DNA of 64,000 nucleotides from assembly GCF_030247195.1 (NCBI RefSeq), contig NW_026683360.1, positions 1 through 64,000 of the forward strand, given 5' to 3'. The notes beneath the pieces are model-generated. The model saw nothing but the letters and a program-made list of their open reading frames with translations, did no database searches and was not told where the DNA came from. Both the position numbers and the translations under genes were made by a program. Shown in pieces: positions 44,470-54,718 of the stretch. Origin of the DNA: Topomyia yanbarensis. Its lineage: Eukaryota; Arthropoda; Insecta; Diptera; Culicidae. Position 1 is the first letter of the stretch. The number at the start of each line of letters is the position of its first letter.

Positions 44470-46653
44470 TTTCACTTCAGTAACGCCCTCATAACGCTGT
44501 TATGAGTGGAAATATGTTTTTGTTTCGTGAACTTCAGTCACGGTTTCCATGTCATTATCAAATCGATTTTCTCTATGTGAACTGGTTCGCATTAATCTCA
44601 GTTGACTCATGATGTTATTTATATATTTAGGCATATTAATTCGCAAAATCAAGGTATTGTGAATATTTTCTCGTGATCTATTTCTATTTTTTCATGAATC
44701 CATTCAATTTTCGTGAACTAATTCATGATGCCTAATATATTAGTCACGATTTACCATTCGTGCTCCTGAAATAGTTCACAAGATCATGAAATATTATTCA
44801 TGTATTCGTGAACTCGTTCATGATTACTAGTACACGTACCCATGAACTAGATCACACAATTATAAAACGTTATTCATGCAGTGAACTGGTTCATTTTGTC
44901 TAGTATAATAGTCACAAGTTACCATTCGTGCTTGTAAAATAGTTCACAAAGTCATTAAATATTATTCATGTAATCTTAAACAGGTTCATGATTCCTAATA
45001 TATTCGTCACGCTCCAATATCCGTGCTCGTGAAATGGTTCCCAAGTTCATCACATATTATTCATGTATTCGTAAACTGGTTTATGATTTCTAGTACATGA
45101 TTCACGAACTATTTTGCGTGAAGATATCCCTAATCATATTCAATTTTATGCAACATGGTAATGAAATTTTCACGTGAACTAATTTCACAAAATTTGGAGT
45201 ATTAGTCGTGGAATCATGTTCAGTGCACTTTTTCATGAAATATCCAGCTGCTAGCGACCAAGAATAGGTACGAGCTGTAGATACAAAAAAACTATTAGGA
45301 CCTCGAATAAATTCGTTATTCATTTGATACGCTTCAGTGTGATGTCTCGATAGAAAACTAAAACTGCGCTGAGCGCCATAAATCGTGTTCGTGATATAGT
45401 TTTGAGAACAAGATACCGCGAACCAATCACACTTTTATGATCCAGCTCACCTTGTCACGCTACTCCGAGTAAAAAAACTATAATAACCAAAAAATAACAT
45501 ATCGCAATAAGGCGAAGAGAAATTACGAATACCACGAAGAAACTGCTGATATCATGTCGAAAGTAAGCTCTAGAATAAAATATCACGATAACATGAACAG
45601 AAATTACAAAACTTGTGATTGAGATCTTGAAATCATAAATATAAATCACACAACTCGTGACAAAAATATCAAAAATCACCACTAATATCCTGAAATCATG
45701 AACATAAATCAACATGAACCCCTACTCGTGACTAAAATATCACGACAACATGAACAGAAATTATCAAAACCATGACAAAGTTCCTGTAATCATGGACATA
45801 AATCACATTACTCATGATTGAAATATTCAAAATCGTGACCAGGCTTCTGAAATTATGAACATGAATCACTTTACTCATGACTGAAATATCACGATGACGT
45901 AAATAGAAATTATGAAAATCGCGACTAAGATCCTGAAACCATGAACATAGATCCCGCTACTCTGACATAAAAATCAGATAGTAAACTCTTGAATAAAATA
46001 GCACAGCAACGTGATAAGAAATCACAAAAATCGGGGATTAGCTCCTGAAATCATCAAAATCGCTTGACTTTCGGCTGTGTATTCACAAATTATGAACAAG
46101 ACTCTTAACAAAAACTAGACATATCCAGCGAACATCAGTAACCCAACTAAATATTCGAATGTAACGCCATGTATATAGTCGGGCCGAACTACACACCAAA
46201 AAATTCTGAATTTTATCGTTGACGTAATTGCAAACATGACACAATTCAACAAACTGTAATTTACGAAATGACAGAACATTACCGTTTTCCATTCAATTTT
46301 ACATGAAACATATACTTTACATGCGCAATGACATAAAATTACACTTCCTACCATTCAGAACAAACGCTGTATGTGGAGTAAAATTACATGATTTACGAAA
46401 TTAAATGTCATGTAAAATTTAAATCAAACGTAAAACTAAGTCATTTTTGATGCTCGTATATGTCAGGGTCAGGAGACGTAAATTTACACTATTTTTTCTA
46501 GGTGTGTAGTTTTGTGGAAAAACAAATAGTTTCATGGATACGAGATTTATTATTCATAATTTCAGTAACTTGGTCACGGTTTTCGTAAATCGTTCAGGTT
46601 ACGAAAAAGCGATATTTTTTTCATGAATTTATGAACGGAATTCTTCCGTGTAG
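44470..46653 (-). repeat. Y1: repeat-rich element, minus orientation
   Basis: Its defined end is CTACACGGAAGAATTC (minus, from 46653). From that end inward come a block with GAACGATTTACGAAAA, then 'acatggcgttacattcgaat', then ~125-bp units around ATCACGATAACATGAAC (45480-46010), then ~125-bp units around 'gaactggttcatgatt-ctag' (44560-45110). The same order, inverted, is found in Y2. The inner end is not sharply defined. Confidence 0.65.
46192..46506. mobile_element. TA-target MITE in Y1, empty site in Y2
   Basis: 315 bp between TA dinucleotides (46190-46191, 46507-46508). Ends are CACACCAAAAAATTCTGA and its imperfect complement (...TATTTTTTCTAGGTGTG). In Y2 the corresponding place (about 48795) reads aaaactagttcg without the insert, which defines the TA duplication. 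Confidence 0.85.
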
Positions 46654-47547
46654 GAACTACTTCAGTGGGGATTATACTCATGCTCTTTTTATTTTGTGTT
46701 AATCGTTCATATTTTTTCATTGCTGATTTTTTTTGCTTGCTGTCCAACTTTCTCGGTATATCTGACTTGCTCAGGTTTGCTGCAAATATCGTCACCTGTT
46801 GAGACACGAACCGATCCGGAGGTGTCGACCATAATGATTTATATCTCTTTACAACCACCTTTGCAGGGATTCTTATCCTTCTTGGCACTACTCGTTCCTA
46901 TTTATTTGCTAGCTGCTGATGAGAATTTCTCGGCTGCGGTATTTCTCCCGATACAGATGACCATTTTCGCGAGCCATTTAGCTGTCAGTCACTCCGACGG
47001 AGAGATCATCGTAAAATTTCTGCAGATAACGATATCTCGATTTTCTCTGACATCATGCTTTTTCCTTAGATCTCGTAGCTAGTCCGCTGACCAACATTTG
47101 CTGTGTAGCTGATCTACTCACAACTAGTGCTAATATCGAAACATGCCGAAACGTTAACCGGCCCAGAGATGCCGACCAACATAACCTACATCCTTTTCCA
47201 GCCACCTTCACGAGGTTTCTTCCTTGGTTTTTTCAACGACTTGTTTCTACAGTAACCGAACTCGAATAACACGGCTCGCTGTATAATTTCATCCCTGAAC
47301 AGGTAATTAATATTTTTTAAAAGTAATTCAAAACACTCATGGGAGGGGTTTGAACCCCAAAAACCTTCCCCTTGCGCACGGGCCTGATTTGAACATAACA
47401 CTCGGGGAGAATCGAGTCGGCAAACAAGTTAGTCACTATATGAAAGTAAAAAGTTAGTACTTTCAGCATCCTATGATATTGTTTGCTTCTTAACGGGTTA
47501 TTTAAGGCGGAAATTACCCTAAAATATCGCAAAATTCGATAGATAGG

Positions 47548-47813
47548 AAATTTCTAGAGAAAATTGTCAATAGGACGTAAGTAACAATGAGAGATTCTCT
47601 TTGGGGTCTTTCTCTTCTGTTCATTACTTGGCCATTTCAACATTTACTACTCTACTCTTTGCATATTATTCTAGTAAAAACCGTCGGCTTTCGATATGTA
47701 CTGGAAAATTAGTGCAAAGTGTTGTAATGACGTCGTAATAAACGAAAGAGAAAGTAAACAAAGAGAGGCTCTCAATGTTACTTACGTCCTATTGAAAATT
47801 TTCTCTAGATTTC
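47548..47813. mobile_element. Hairpin MITE in E2
   Basis: Arms of ~55 bp: TCTAGAGAAAATTGTCAATA then GGACGTAAGTAAC at the left, mirrored at the right (GTTACTTACGTCCTATTG then AAAATTTTCTCTAGA), with few mismatches. E1 lacks it. If TA is the target, the ends are GAGAAAATT, but this could not be proven because E1 has diverged there. Confidence 0.8.
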
Positions 47814-47925
47814 TTTGTTCCGCATATGTATGTGAGTGTGAATGGTGGAGGATGACTAAAAAAGTTACCATGAAAAATTTAATTTTTAGGGGTCTTCCAT
47901 ATAACATCCATTCCATAACTCGAAA

Positions 47926-48219
47926 CGGTTCCGACAGCATGAAGTAACGAGTTACTTTACGCTCGTCCAGAAATTCCGCAGACTCAGGTGATTCGCATTT
48001 CTAATGCCAAAAGATCCCGACTCCTGCGGTAGCAGACAAAGGGTTAAGTCACCGGTAAACTCTAAGCTTACTCATATGACCCTTTCCCACGTTTTTCTAA
48101 ACTTTCTTCATTCAACCCCTTGCTCTCCCTTGAGTACTATGGCTCTTAATATTGGATAATATACTTCATTTTCCAGTCCCTTGCTAATTGAATGTCGTTA
48201 AAAACACAAAAAAAGAAAA
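47926..48219 (-). repeat. X2: copy of repeat X inserted in E2
   Basis: Reverse complement of X1 (39063-39360). E1 carries 'atagtttacgagtcatgg' where E2 has 'atagtttt...X2...cgagttatgg', so X is an insertion of ~290 bp. The short flanking text does not give a clear duplication. Confidence 0.75.
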
Positions 48220-48930
48220 CTATTAAAGTTAGATATATGGTGGCATCAACAATTTCTTTAGTATTAATATTTTCCATAACTTTGCTGAAGACACAAAATT
48301 TCTATCTTAATTAGTTCAGGAAATAAATTTCGTATATCAGTTATAGGTGAATTAATAACTGAACAATATATTCCATCTACAGGCAATCATAAAGTCAAGA
48401 ACTTCTCCGAACAAAATATACTCCTAAAGTTCACAGTTCACACACTATTAATTTTGAGTACGAAAAAGACGTTTTAAAACACTACAATTTTGCTTTTCAC
48501 GCAGCGAAGCATTGCAACCGGAGCTCGTGCGTTGCAATTTTTTTGGCTTTGTAATTATTGGCGCAGATAAAGTTTAGTAAGTTGAAGTAATTCCTTATTG
48601 CTTAAAGGTCAATCATGGGGACTCAAACCCAAGCACATTCACTAGATTTACTACACGGAAAAAATTCGTTCATAAATTCATGAACAAAAATGACTATTTC
48701 GTCAACTGAACGATTTACGAAAATCGTGACCAAGTTCCTAAAATTGTGAATAATAAACCTCGTATTCATTAAACTATTTGTGTTTCCAACAAAAACTAGT
48801 TCGCCTCGAATATATACATGGCGTTACATTCGAATGTTTAGTTGAGTTACTGTTGTTGTTCCCTGGACATGTTTAATTTTTGTTATGATTCTTGGTCATA
48901 TTTTTTTTTCGTTTTATATTTCGACTATGT

Positions 48931-49230
48931 TAGTCACATTTTTTTTACATTTTAAGGATATTCAATTAGCCAGAGATTACTGGTTAGGGAAAGTTATGAA
49001 AATTAGAGCCATAGTACTCAAGTAAGAGCAAGGATGTGAAGTATACAGATCGGAAAACTAGAAGTAGCAGGGTCATTAGAACAGGCTAAATATCTTACGG
49101 GCTTAACTTTTGTCTTCTGCTGATGAGGGTCGAGCTTAGGCAGCATAACTACGAATCACCCGAGTTCACCAGCATGTCTCCTGGCATAGGCAGACTTGTC
49201 CATCTTTACCGTGGGAACCGACATAATTTT
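48931..49230 (+). repeat. X3: diverged copy of repeat X
   Basis: Shares 'atattcaattagcca', 'agagccatagtactcaag', 'agggtcat' and 'gtgggaaccgaca' with X1, but is much more diverged than X2. Confidence 0.6.
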
Positions 49231-49406
49231 TGAATACACAGCCGCCGGTCACAAAATGTTTATTATTTCAGGAGCATATTCGCGATTTTTCTGATTTCTC
49301 ATCACGTTATCTTGTTATTTTATACATGAGTTTACTTTCGGATTTTTCTGTCAGAATCGCCGGAATTATGATCATGATTTCAGGATCTGAGTCGCGAATT
49401 TCGTAA

Positions 49407-49555
49407 TTTCTTTTTTTTCCTTAAGGTCATTCGCCTGTTCGGGTTAGAAAAATCTCTTATGAAAAATTTTCTAACCCTATGTGCAGGGTCGGTACTCGAA
49501 CCCAGGTGCGCTGCGTACAAGGCAATCGATTTACTAACTACGCTACGCTCACCCC
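49407..49555 (-). mobile_element. tRNA-derived SINE, copy 1
   Basis: Minus strand. A tRNA-like head GTGAGCGTAGCGTAGTTAGT (box A region) is followed by GGTTCGAGTACC (box B). A body with 'catagggttagaaa...tttttctaacccg' comes next, then the tail AGGCGAATGACCTTAAGG and an A-rich end. It is flanked by the perfect 9-bp duplication TTTCGTAAT (49398-49406, 49556-49564). Internal pol III promoters would drive its RNA. Mobility would depend on a LINE RT recognising the tail. Confidence 0.9.
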
Positions 49556-51019
49556 TTTCGTAATGGCTATTCACTCTATCGTCATAGTTTAGTTATGAGT
49601 AGAGTGATTCATGTTCATGATTTTAGGATCTTAGTCACGATTTTTGACATTTTTGTCACGAGTTGTGTGATTCAAGTTCATGATTTCAGGATCTTAGTCA
49701 CGATTTTCGTATTTTCTGTTCACGCTATCGTGATATTTAATTGTAGAGCTGGAAGTTTTCGTCTTTGTCCAGACATCACACTGAACTTTATCAAAAGAAT
49801 AACGATGTTCGAGGTTCTAATATTTTTCTCATACCTACTTCTCGTACCTATTACTGGTCGCTAGCAGCTGGACATTTCATGAAATTAGAAATATATTCTG
49901 AATATTATAAAAATAGATCAAAAAACATGTGCTAGGAATATTGAGCTAGTTCACGAATCCATGAACTATTGTACTAGGAATCATATACCAGTTTACGAAT
50001 ACATGAATATTTTATGATTTCTTGAACTATTTCACGATCACGAATGGTAAGTCGTGGCTATTATACTTGGTCGCATGAACCAGTTCACGAATAAATGAAA
50101 AATCTCATGATTTTGTGAACTAATTCACGAACACGAATGGTAAGTCATGGCTATTATACTAGGATTCATGAACTAGTTCACGTATACATGAATAATATTT
50201 TATAATTGTTATTTATTTCACGGGCATGCATGGTCGTAACTATTGTGCTAGGAATTATGAACCAGTTCACAAATACATGAATAATATTTTATGAACGGAT
50301 ATTGATTCGTGACTAATATATTAGGAATCATTAATTAGTTCACGAAAAAATCCCGTTCACGTTAAAAAAACGGGTTTCGTGAAACAGTTCACGAAAAAAT
50401 ATCCAGAATGTTTTGATTTTGTGAACTAATAGTCACCCGCAATTTTGGTGACCACGCTGAACTTCTTTTGTTTCAAATAGCCATTCATTCCTTGCGCGCA
50501 TTTGCTGTAACACACGCAGATTTCAATCTATCGCCAACAATGTTCGAAAAACTGACAACGATAAAAATACAGGGTAAACAATATACTCTAAACCACTTCT
50601 ACCCAAATTTTCAAGAGAAAATACCCAATGTGTTATTTTATACAACGTTCTTTCTGTGATACAATTTGATGTGGGACACCTTTTAAAAGCGTTTTTCTGG
50701 AAACCGCGTTTTTCAAATTGGCGAACATAATAACTTGAAAACTAATCAACGAATTGACTTGATTTTTTTTATGAGAATGCACAATATGTGTAGTAGACTG
50801 GTTCAATTTTTCACTTTTACCTCCACCAGGCTCTACTGATTCCTTTTATGGCCCTTAGTAATTGGGCAAATTTTGGTACCGATCGGTTGTGTCTACGGAC
50901 CCTACAAAAATTTCACAGTTTATATGGGAGTTTGTATGGAAAATCGGTTAACATTGAAAATAAATTCTTAAAAAATCACCTCATCAATCAATTTATGAGA
51001 ACACTATATATTTCTAAAG

Positions 51020-52300
51020 CAGTCTGCTTCCTCATCTCGTACAGATCAGAAGCCAAAAAGCGACCTGCTTGCGAACAGCACACAAACAAAAAATACTACC
51101 CGCGCCGCGCCGCTCTAACGTGTACGTGTAGCATATAGACACAGGAAAGTTCCGTTGCAGCTAACTGCGAGTGAAATGAGTGAACAACAAAATAAATTTC
51201 GCCCATTACGGGAGAACACAATCGCGATTGATTTTTCGCAAACCCGTCTTAGACCTTCAGTGCGCGAGGTGGAACAATTGGTCAAGGTGAAAATGGAACT
51301 TGATCTTACAGAGATATCACACGTCCAGCTTCACCACACCAGGAATGTAGTACTAATAACGTTCAACTCCTTAGCCGAGGCAGAAAGGTTCGTAGCAAAG
51401 AACAACATGCAACATGACGTCGAATATGAAAACGTCAAAACCAAGATCCCCGTGTATATGGACCTTGATCTAACGGAAATTCGCCTCCATGATCTGGCAC
51501 CTCGTACTAGCACGGATTATATTAAAAGATTCATGTCGAAGTATGGAGAAGTGGAATCCGTCTCTAACGACACTTGGAGAAACTTTTTCCCTGGCATTCT
51601 CAACGGTGTTCGGGTTGTGCGAATGCGGCTGTACCAACCTATACCATCTTACTTGACTTTCGAGGGCAGATCATCTCAAGGTGTTAACTACATACAAAGA
51701 ACCCTATGCACATACCCTGGGCAGGTGCCCACGTGTCAGTTCTGTAATCAGACTGCACACTACGGTAAGCCATGCGCCAAAACAACTAAAGAAAACTCAT
51801 CTTCAACCACCACTACCAAACAGCCTTCAACATTTGCTGATACACAACAAACAGCCGGCCAACAAATGAATGCCGGACCAACAATATTCCACGGCATCCC
51901 AAAGCCAATACTCACCGTACGCAGGGATGAAATAAACAAGAAAGAAGACGGCTATATCAAAGTCACTCGAAAACACAAAAAGCACCAAAAATCTAACAGC
52001 GACAACCATTCTAGTGATGACGATATGGACACAAACACAAGCGAGGGGGAAGGCAGACAGACTGATCAGCAAGCAGCAGAAGGTACACCCGACCATCGCT
52101 CACCACCGAGAAAGAAAGTCAACACAAGAAACGGAAAGCAGTGCACCCAGGATAGTCGACAAAAATAATGTTCGATGGTTTATATATATTTTGATATCTA
52201 TTTTGAATGAAATTTTGAATTTGTAATTTTTGAAATGTACATTATTTTCAAAAAGGCGAATGACCCTCGAGGTTAAAGCCGTAATAAATAAACAAACAAC
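51020..52300 (+). mobile_element. Complete ORF1-only retroposon (half-LINE)
   Basis: 1281 bp with perfect 12-bp target duplications ATATTTCTAAAG (51008-51019, 52301-52312). The paralogous F2 copy keeps the empty site (one ATGTTTCTAAAG, read on its minus strand near 55885). The element has a 156-bp 5' UTR starting CAGTCTGCTTCC, one intact ORF1 (51176-52168) and a 132-bp 3' UTR ending AGGCGAATGACC...AGGTTAAAGCC then an AATAAATAAACAAACAAC tail. It has no endonuclease or RT, so it must use another element's machinery. Its length is set by a clean 5' start rather than truncation inside ORF1. Confidence 0.88.
51176..52168 (+). CDS. LINE ORF1-type protein, intact, zinc knuckle
   Basis: 330 residues from the ATG at 51176 (MSEQQNKFRPLREN). 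Upstream codons are open to 51155 but lack ATG. Residues ~15-95 and ~100-165 each look like an RRM-type fold (IAIDFSQTRL...VLITFNSLAEAERF; IRLHDLAPRTSTDYIKRFM...GVRVVRMRL). A knuckle C187-x2-C190-x4-H195-x4-C200 (CQFCNQTAHYGKPC) follows TYPGQVPT. The C-terminal ~130 residues are basic, Ser/Thr/Gln-rich and probably disordered (KVTRKHKKHQKSN; SPPRKK). In LINEs such proteins coat the element RNA in cytoplasmic particles. The only complete ORF of a retroelement in this window, it stands without ORF2. A decayed relative is at 520-1919. Confidence 0.88.
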   Translation: MSEQQNKFRPLRENTIAIDFSQTRLRPSVREVEQLVKVKMELDLTEISHVQLHHTRNVVLITFNSLAEAERFVAKNNMQHDVEYENVKTKIPVYMDLDLTEIRLHDLAPRTSTDYIKRFMSKYGEVESVSNDTWRNFFPGILNGVRVVRMRLYQPIPSYLTFEGRSSQGVNYIQRTLCTYPGQVPTCQFCNQTAHYGKPCAKTTKENSSSTTTTKQPSTFADTQQTAGQQMNAGPTIFHGIPKPILTVRRDEINKKEDGYIKVTRKHKKHQKSNSDNHSSDDDMDTNTSEGEGRQTDQQAAEGTPDHRSPPRKKVNTRNGKQCTQDSRQK

Positions 52301-52419
52301 ATATTTCTAAAGGTATTCTTCTACTGAACACATTCGTGGAACATTGTAAGTTTGTGAAAATTCGTTGAGAAAAGTTATTAACTAAAGAAATAGCATGATT
52401 TCAAAACAAGTGGATTTTA

Positions 52420-52541
52420 TTATTAATCATAGCAACCCTGTTTGAATAACTGTATCTGCCATACGCCACCAGTGGGTGGCAAGTCTAGTTTACACTTGTA
52501 TAATGGTGGAGCTATTCAAACAGGGTTGTTATTATTAATAA
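52420..52541. mobile_element. Short hairpin MITE
   Basis: Arms TATTAATCATAGCAACCCTG then TTTGAATA (52421-52448) and the inverse TATTCAAACAGGGTTGTTAT (52513-52532) are ~27 bp, with two mismatches. The loop contains GCCACCAGTGGGTGGC. It interrupts repeat F1 just after 'acaagtggattt'. Confidence 0.7.
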
Positions 52542-52901
52542 AAACGCTTTTAATCCACCTAACAGTGTGATGAGACATTTCTTATAGCTCTTATCACTCT
52601 CTTCGGATATTAAATCGTTTGAGAACATTTAGAACTTGATGCTTCGCGATATTTTGATAACACATACTACATGGGATAGTGGCAGGACTCAGAGAATCGC
52701 TCAAATCAGCATAGGACAACATCAGTGAAAACATGCTCAAGAAAGGATTTACTCGAATTCAGTCTTGTTCGTCTGCTAGAGCCCATCAAACATATGTTCA
52801 TATTTGGCTGATAAAATCGGGGTTTCAATGTATTATAATAGATATTCAGCATTCGAAGAAGTTTCTTGTGAACGAGTGTAGAACGACTTTGTTTCTACTT
52901 A
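52542..52901. other. No gene seen
   Basis: AT-rich. Contains the dispersed mosquito text 'aatccacctaacagtgtgat'. Confidence 0.3.
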
Positions 52902-52909
52902 CTTGAAGT

Positions 52910-54710
52910 CAGCGGCGTAGCCAGAATTTCGGTTTGGTGGGGGTTTGGTGAAAATCGATCATACTGTCCAAACGGCATAATTCCGAAAGTGTAATTTTTG
53001 AAGTTTTAAAATTATGCAGAATTAATTTTTCAGAAAATAGTGACAGAGTTCGTGTCTTTAGCGAAATTTTTGAGACTTTATTGTAGTCATGAATATTAAC
53101 CTGAGAAAATTCACCATAAATACTTCTTGGACGATATACCGTCAAAATTATTTACTAAAGACTAAGATACTACTAAGATACTAAACCTCCGAAATTGGTG
53201 GTTTCAAAATGATGCTATCTTGACCTTAAATTACTGTTTTTAATCATTTGACCTATACATATAATTGGTCATATAACAAAAATTAAATGCTCATCAAAAT
53301 CGATCAGGAACTGCTAGAGTCGAATGGAAATCGTCATTTTTCATAAATTTCTCTCTACATTCGGAAAGTGTTATCATCGTTATTAATCATCTTACGTTTT
53401 CGTCTCAACTCGACGCATTCCCAAAATAAAAACCTGTTTTAATCCACCAAGTAGTGCAATTGTGCTTGTCTCATTTGTCCAGACTACGATTCCATGGCTG
53501 GTTATATTCAATACAATGGTGGAAATGAAAATTACATGTTCAGTACGATTTGCACATACATACAATGGATCGACAGCCACGATCTTGAGATACTATGTGA
53601 TACTGAAACATCGCTTGAAACCAGCGGCGGATCATGGAGAAAGATCCGGGAGGTCTAGGTCCTGCCGAAATTTTTCAACCTGTTAAGAAATTTTAAACTA
53701 GTTTTAATTTTAAAGTAGCAACCCCTTACTGCATACCCCCCTCGGGCCGGTATAATTGAAGATTTTTAGAGTGATTGCATAACCTTTCTATATCAGAAAG
53801 GCAAAAATGTACCAAAGTCTAAAAAAGTCAATTTTTGTCAAACATCTCAATGTTTCATGCATTTTAAAGTCATTTGGCATCAAAAATACAAATTTGATTT
53901 TGAAATTTTTTCATTTCAATTTATATGGGAATTTGCTGCGTGATTGCACTCTTCAACTCGTAACCCCGGAACCGGAAGTCCAATCAATAAAACATTCAAT
54001 AGCAGCCGATGGGAAGGTTGTACCTTTCATTTAAGCCTAACTTTATGCAAATCGGTCCAGCCATCTCTGAGAAACAGAGGTCACATTTTTTTCCACATAC
54101 ACACATACACACACAGACATTTTCCGATATCGACGAACTCAGTCGATTGGCACATGACACGGCCCTCCGGGTCGGGATTAGATTGACGAATTTTAGAGTG
54201 AATGAGAAAGGCAAAAACATTTTTAGCAAATGTTGAAAGTTATGCATTTTTTTGGTGAGCAGTTTTATGTTTCACATGCATTAAATCAATTTTAACTTCG
54301 CTTCCTATTAAATAAAGACCCTTATTACAGTACATCTCTACAAAAGCGAGTGCAATTTGAAAAGAAATCTGAGGATTATGATTGATTACAGAACTCTGGA
54401 ATTTTCTATTGGAATGTTTCCAGGCAGGAATTTGATATTGATGCTATTAGACAACTGTGAAATCAAGACCAATAGATCAGTTACATATCAGGAGGACCCC
54501 ATTCCGACAATTTATCAAAAGTCCTCATGATGTTTGCAACAACAGGTTATCAATGTACGGATCAGATAATTGTTATTGTAATATTGAATTAAATCAGTCT
54601 GCATCAATAAATTTTCAACTTCAATTCAATTTTTTTTTTGTGCGGTGGGGGGGGGGGGGCGGTGCTTGTATGGTGGTCAACCCCAAAACCTTCTCTTGGC
54701 TACGCCTTTG
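52910..54710. mobile_element. hAT-like non-autonomous element, 1.8 kb
   Basis: Ends CAGCGGCGTAGCCAGAA and TTGGCTACGCCTTTG have perfect 8-bp duplications CTTGAAGT (52902-52909, 54711-54718). The right ~500 bp match the element at 1-455. Internally, 53621-53700 starts like a CAGCGGCGGATC... terminus, so a second, truncated hAT MITE may be nested. No transposase. Confidence 0.9.
53760..54215. repeat. Dispersed mosquito repeat module
   Basis: Runs from 'ttagagtgattgcataacc...agaaaggcaaaaatg' to 'acacatacacacacagacattttccgatatcg...gacacggccctccgggtcg...tttagagtgaatgagaaaggc'. A related end is at 55620-55770. The similar starts and ends (tttagagtga...agaaaggcaaaa) suggest a mobile unit nested in the hAT element. 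Confidence 0.55.
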
Positions 54711-54718
54711 CTTGAAGT

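Larger units (their letters stand above)
44094..47386. mobile_element. hAT-like element, 3.3 kb, non-autonomous
   Basis: Termini CAGGCCCGTGCGCAG and CTTGCGCACGGGCCTG have perfect 8-bp duplications ATTTGAAC (44086-44093, 47387-47394). Subterminal G-rich text (catggggagggttttg left, gggaggggtttgaacccc right) is shared. It contains repeat Y1 (44470-46653) and, at 46690-47250, two diverged copies of a ~110-bp segment ('aatatcg...gccgac(c)a...ccacctt'). No transposase was found. Confidence 0.9.
47395..48490 (-). repeat. E2: inverted copy of E with two insertions
   Basis: Reverse-complement match to E1 (42795-43400), lengthened by the hairpin MITE at 47548-47813 and by X2 at 47926-48219, both absent from E1. 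The hAT element at 44094-47386 abuts its end. Confidence 0.8.
48651..50440 (+). repeat. Y2: repeat-rich element, plus orientation
   Basis: Begins CTACACGGAAAAAATTCG and repeats the Y1 order in the opposite orientation. It carries X3 (48931-49230) and a SINE (49407-49555) as insertions and lacks the MITE found in Y1. Y1 and Y2 are thus head to head, ~2 kb apart. Confidence 0.65.
50750..52420 (+). repeat. F1: arm of inverted repeat F, split by a retroposon
   Basis: 50780-51019 and 52301-52420 together match the reverse complement of 55782-56110 (cctccaccaggctctactga, accgatcggttgtg, tcccatataaac inverse, tctaaaggtattcttctac). The retroposon 51020-52300 separates the two halves, with the 12-bp duplication at the joint. 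Confidence 0.85.

Noticed and set aside
46574..46888. 104-codon minus frame, basic, Lys-rich
   Set aside because: Spans the Y1 terminus and adjacent hAT interior. Its partner at 47190-47270 shows only weak similarity and stops, so not supported as a gene.
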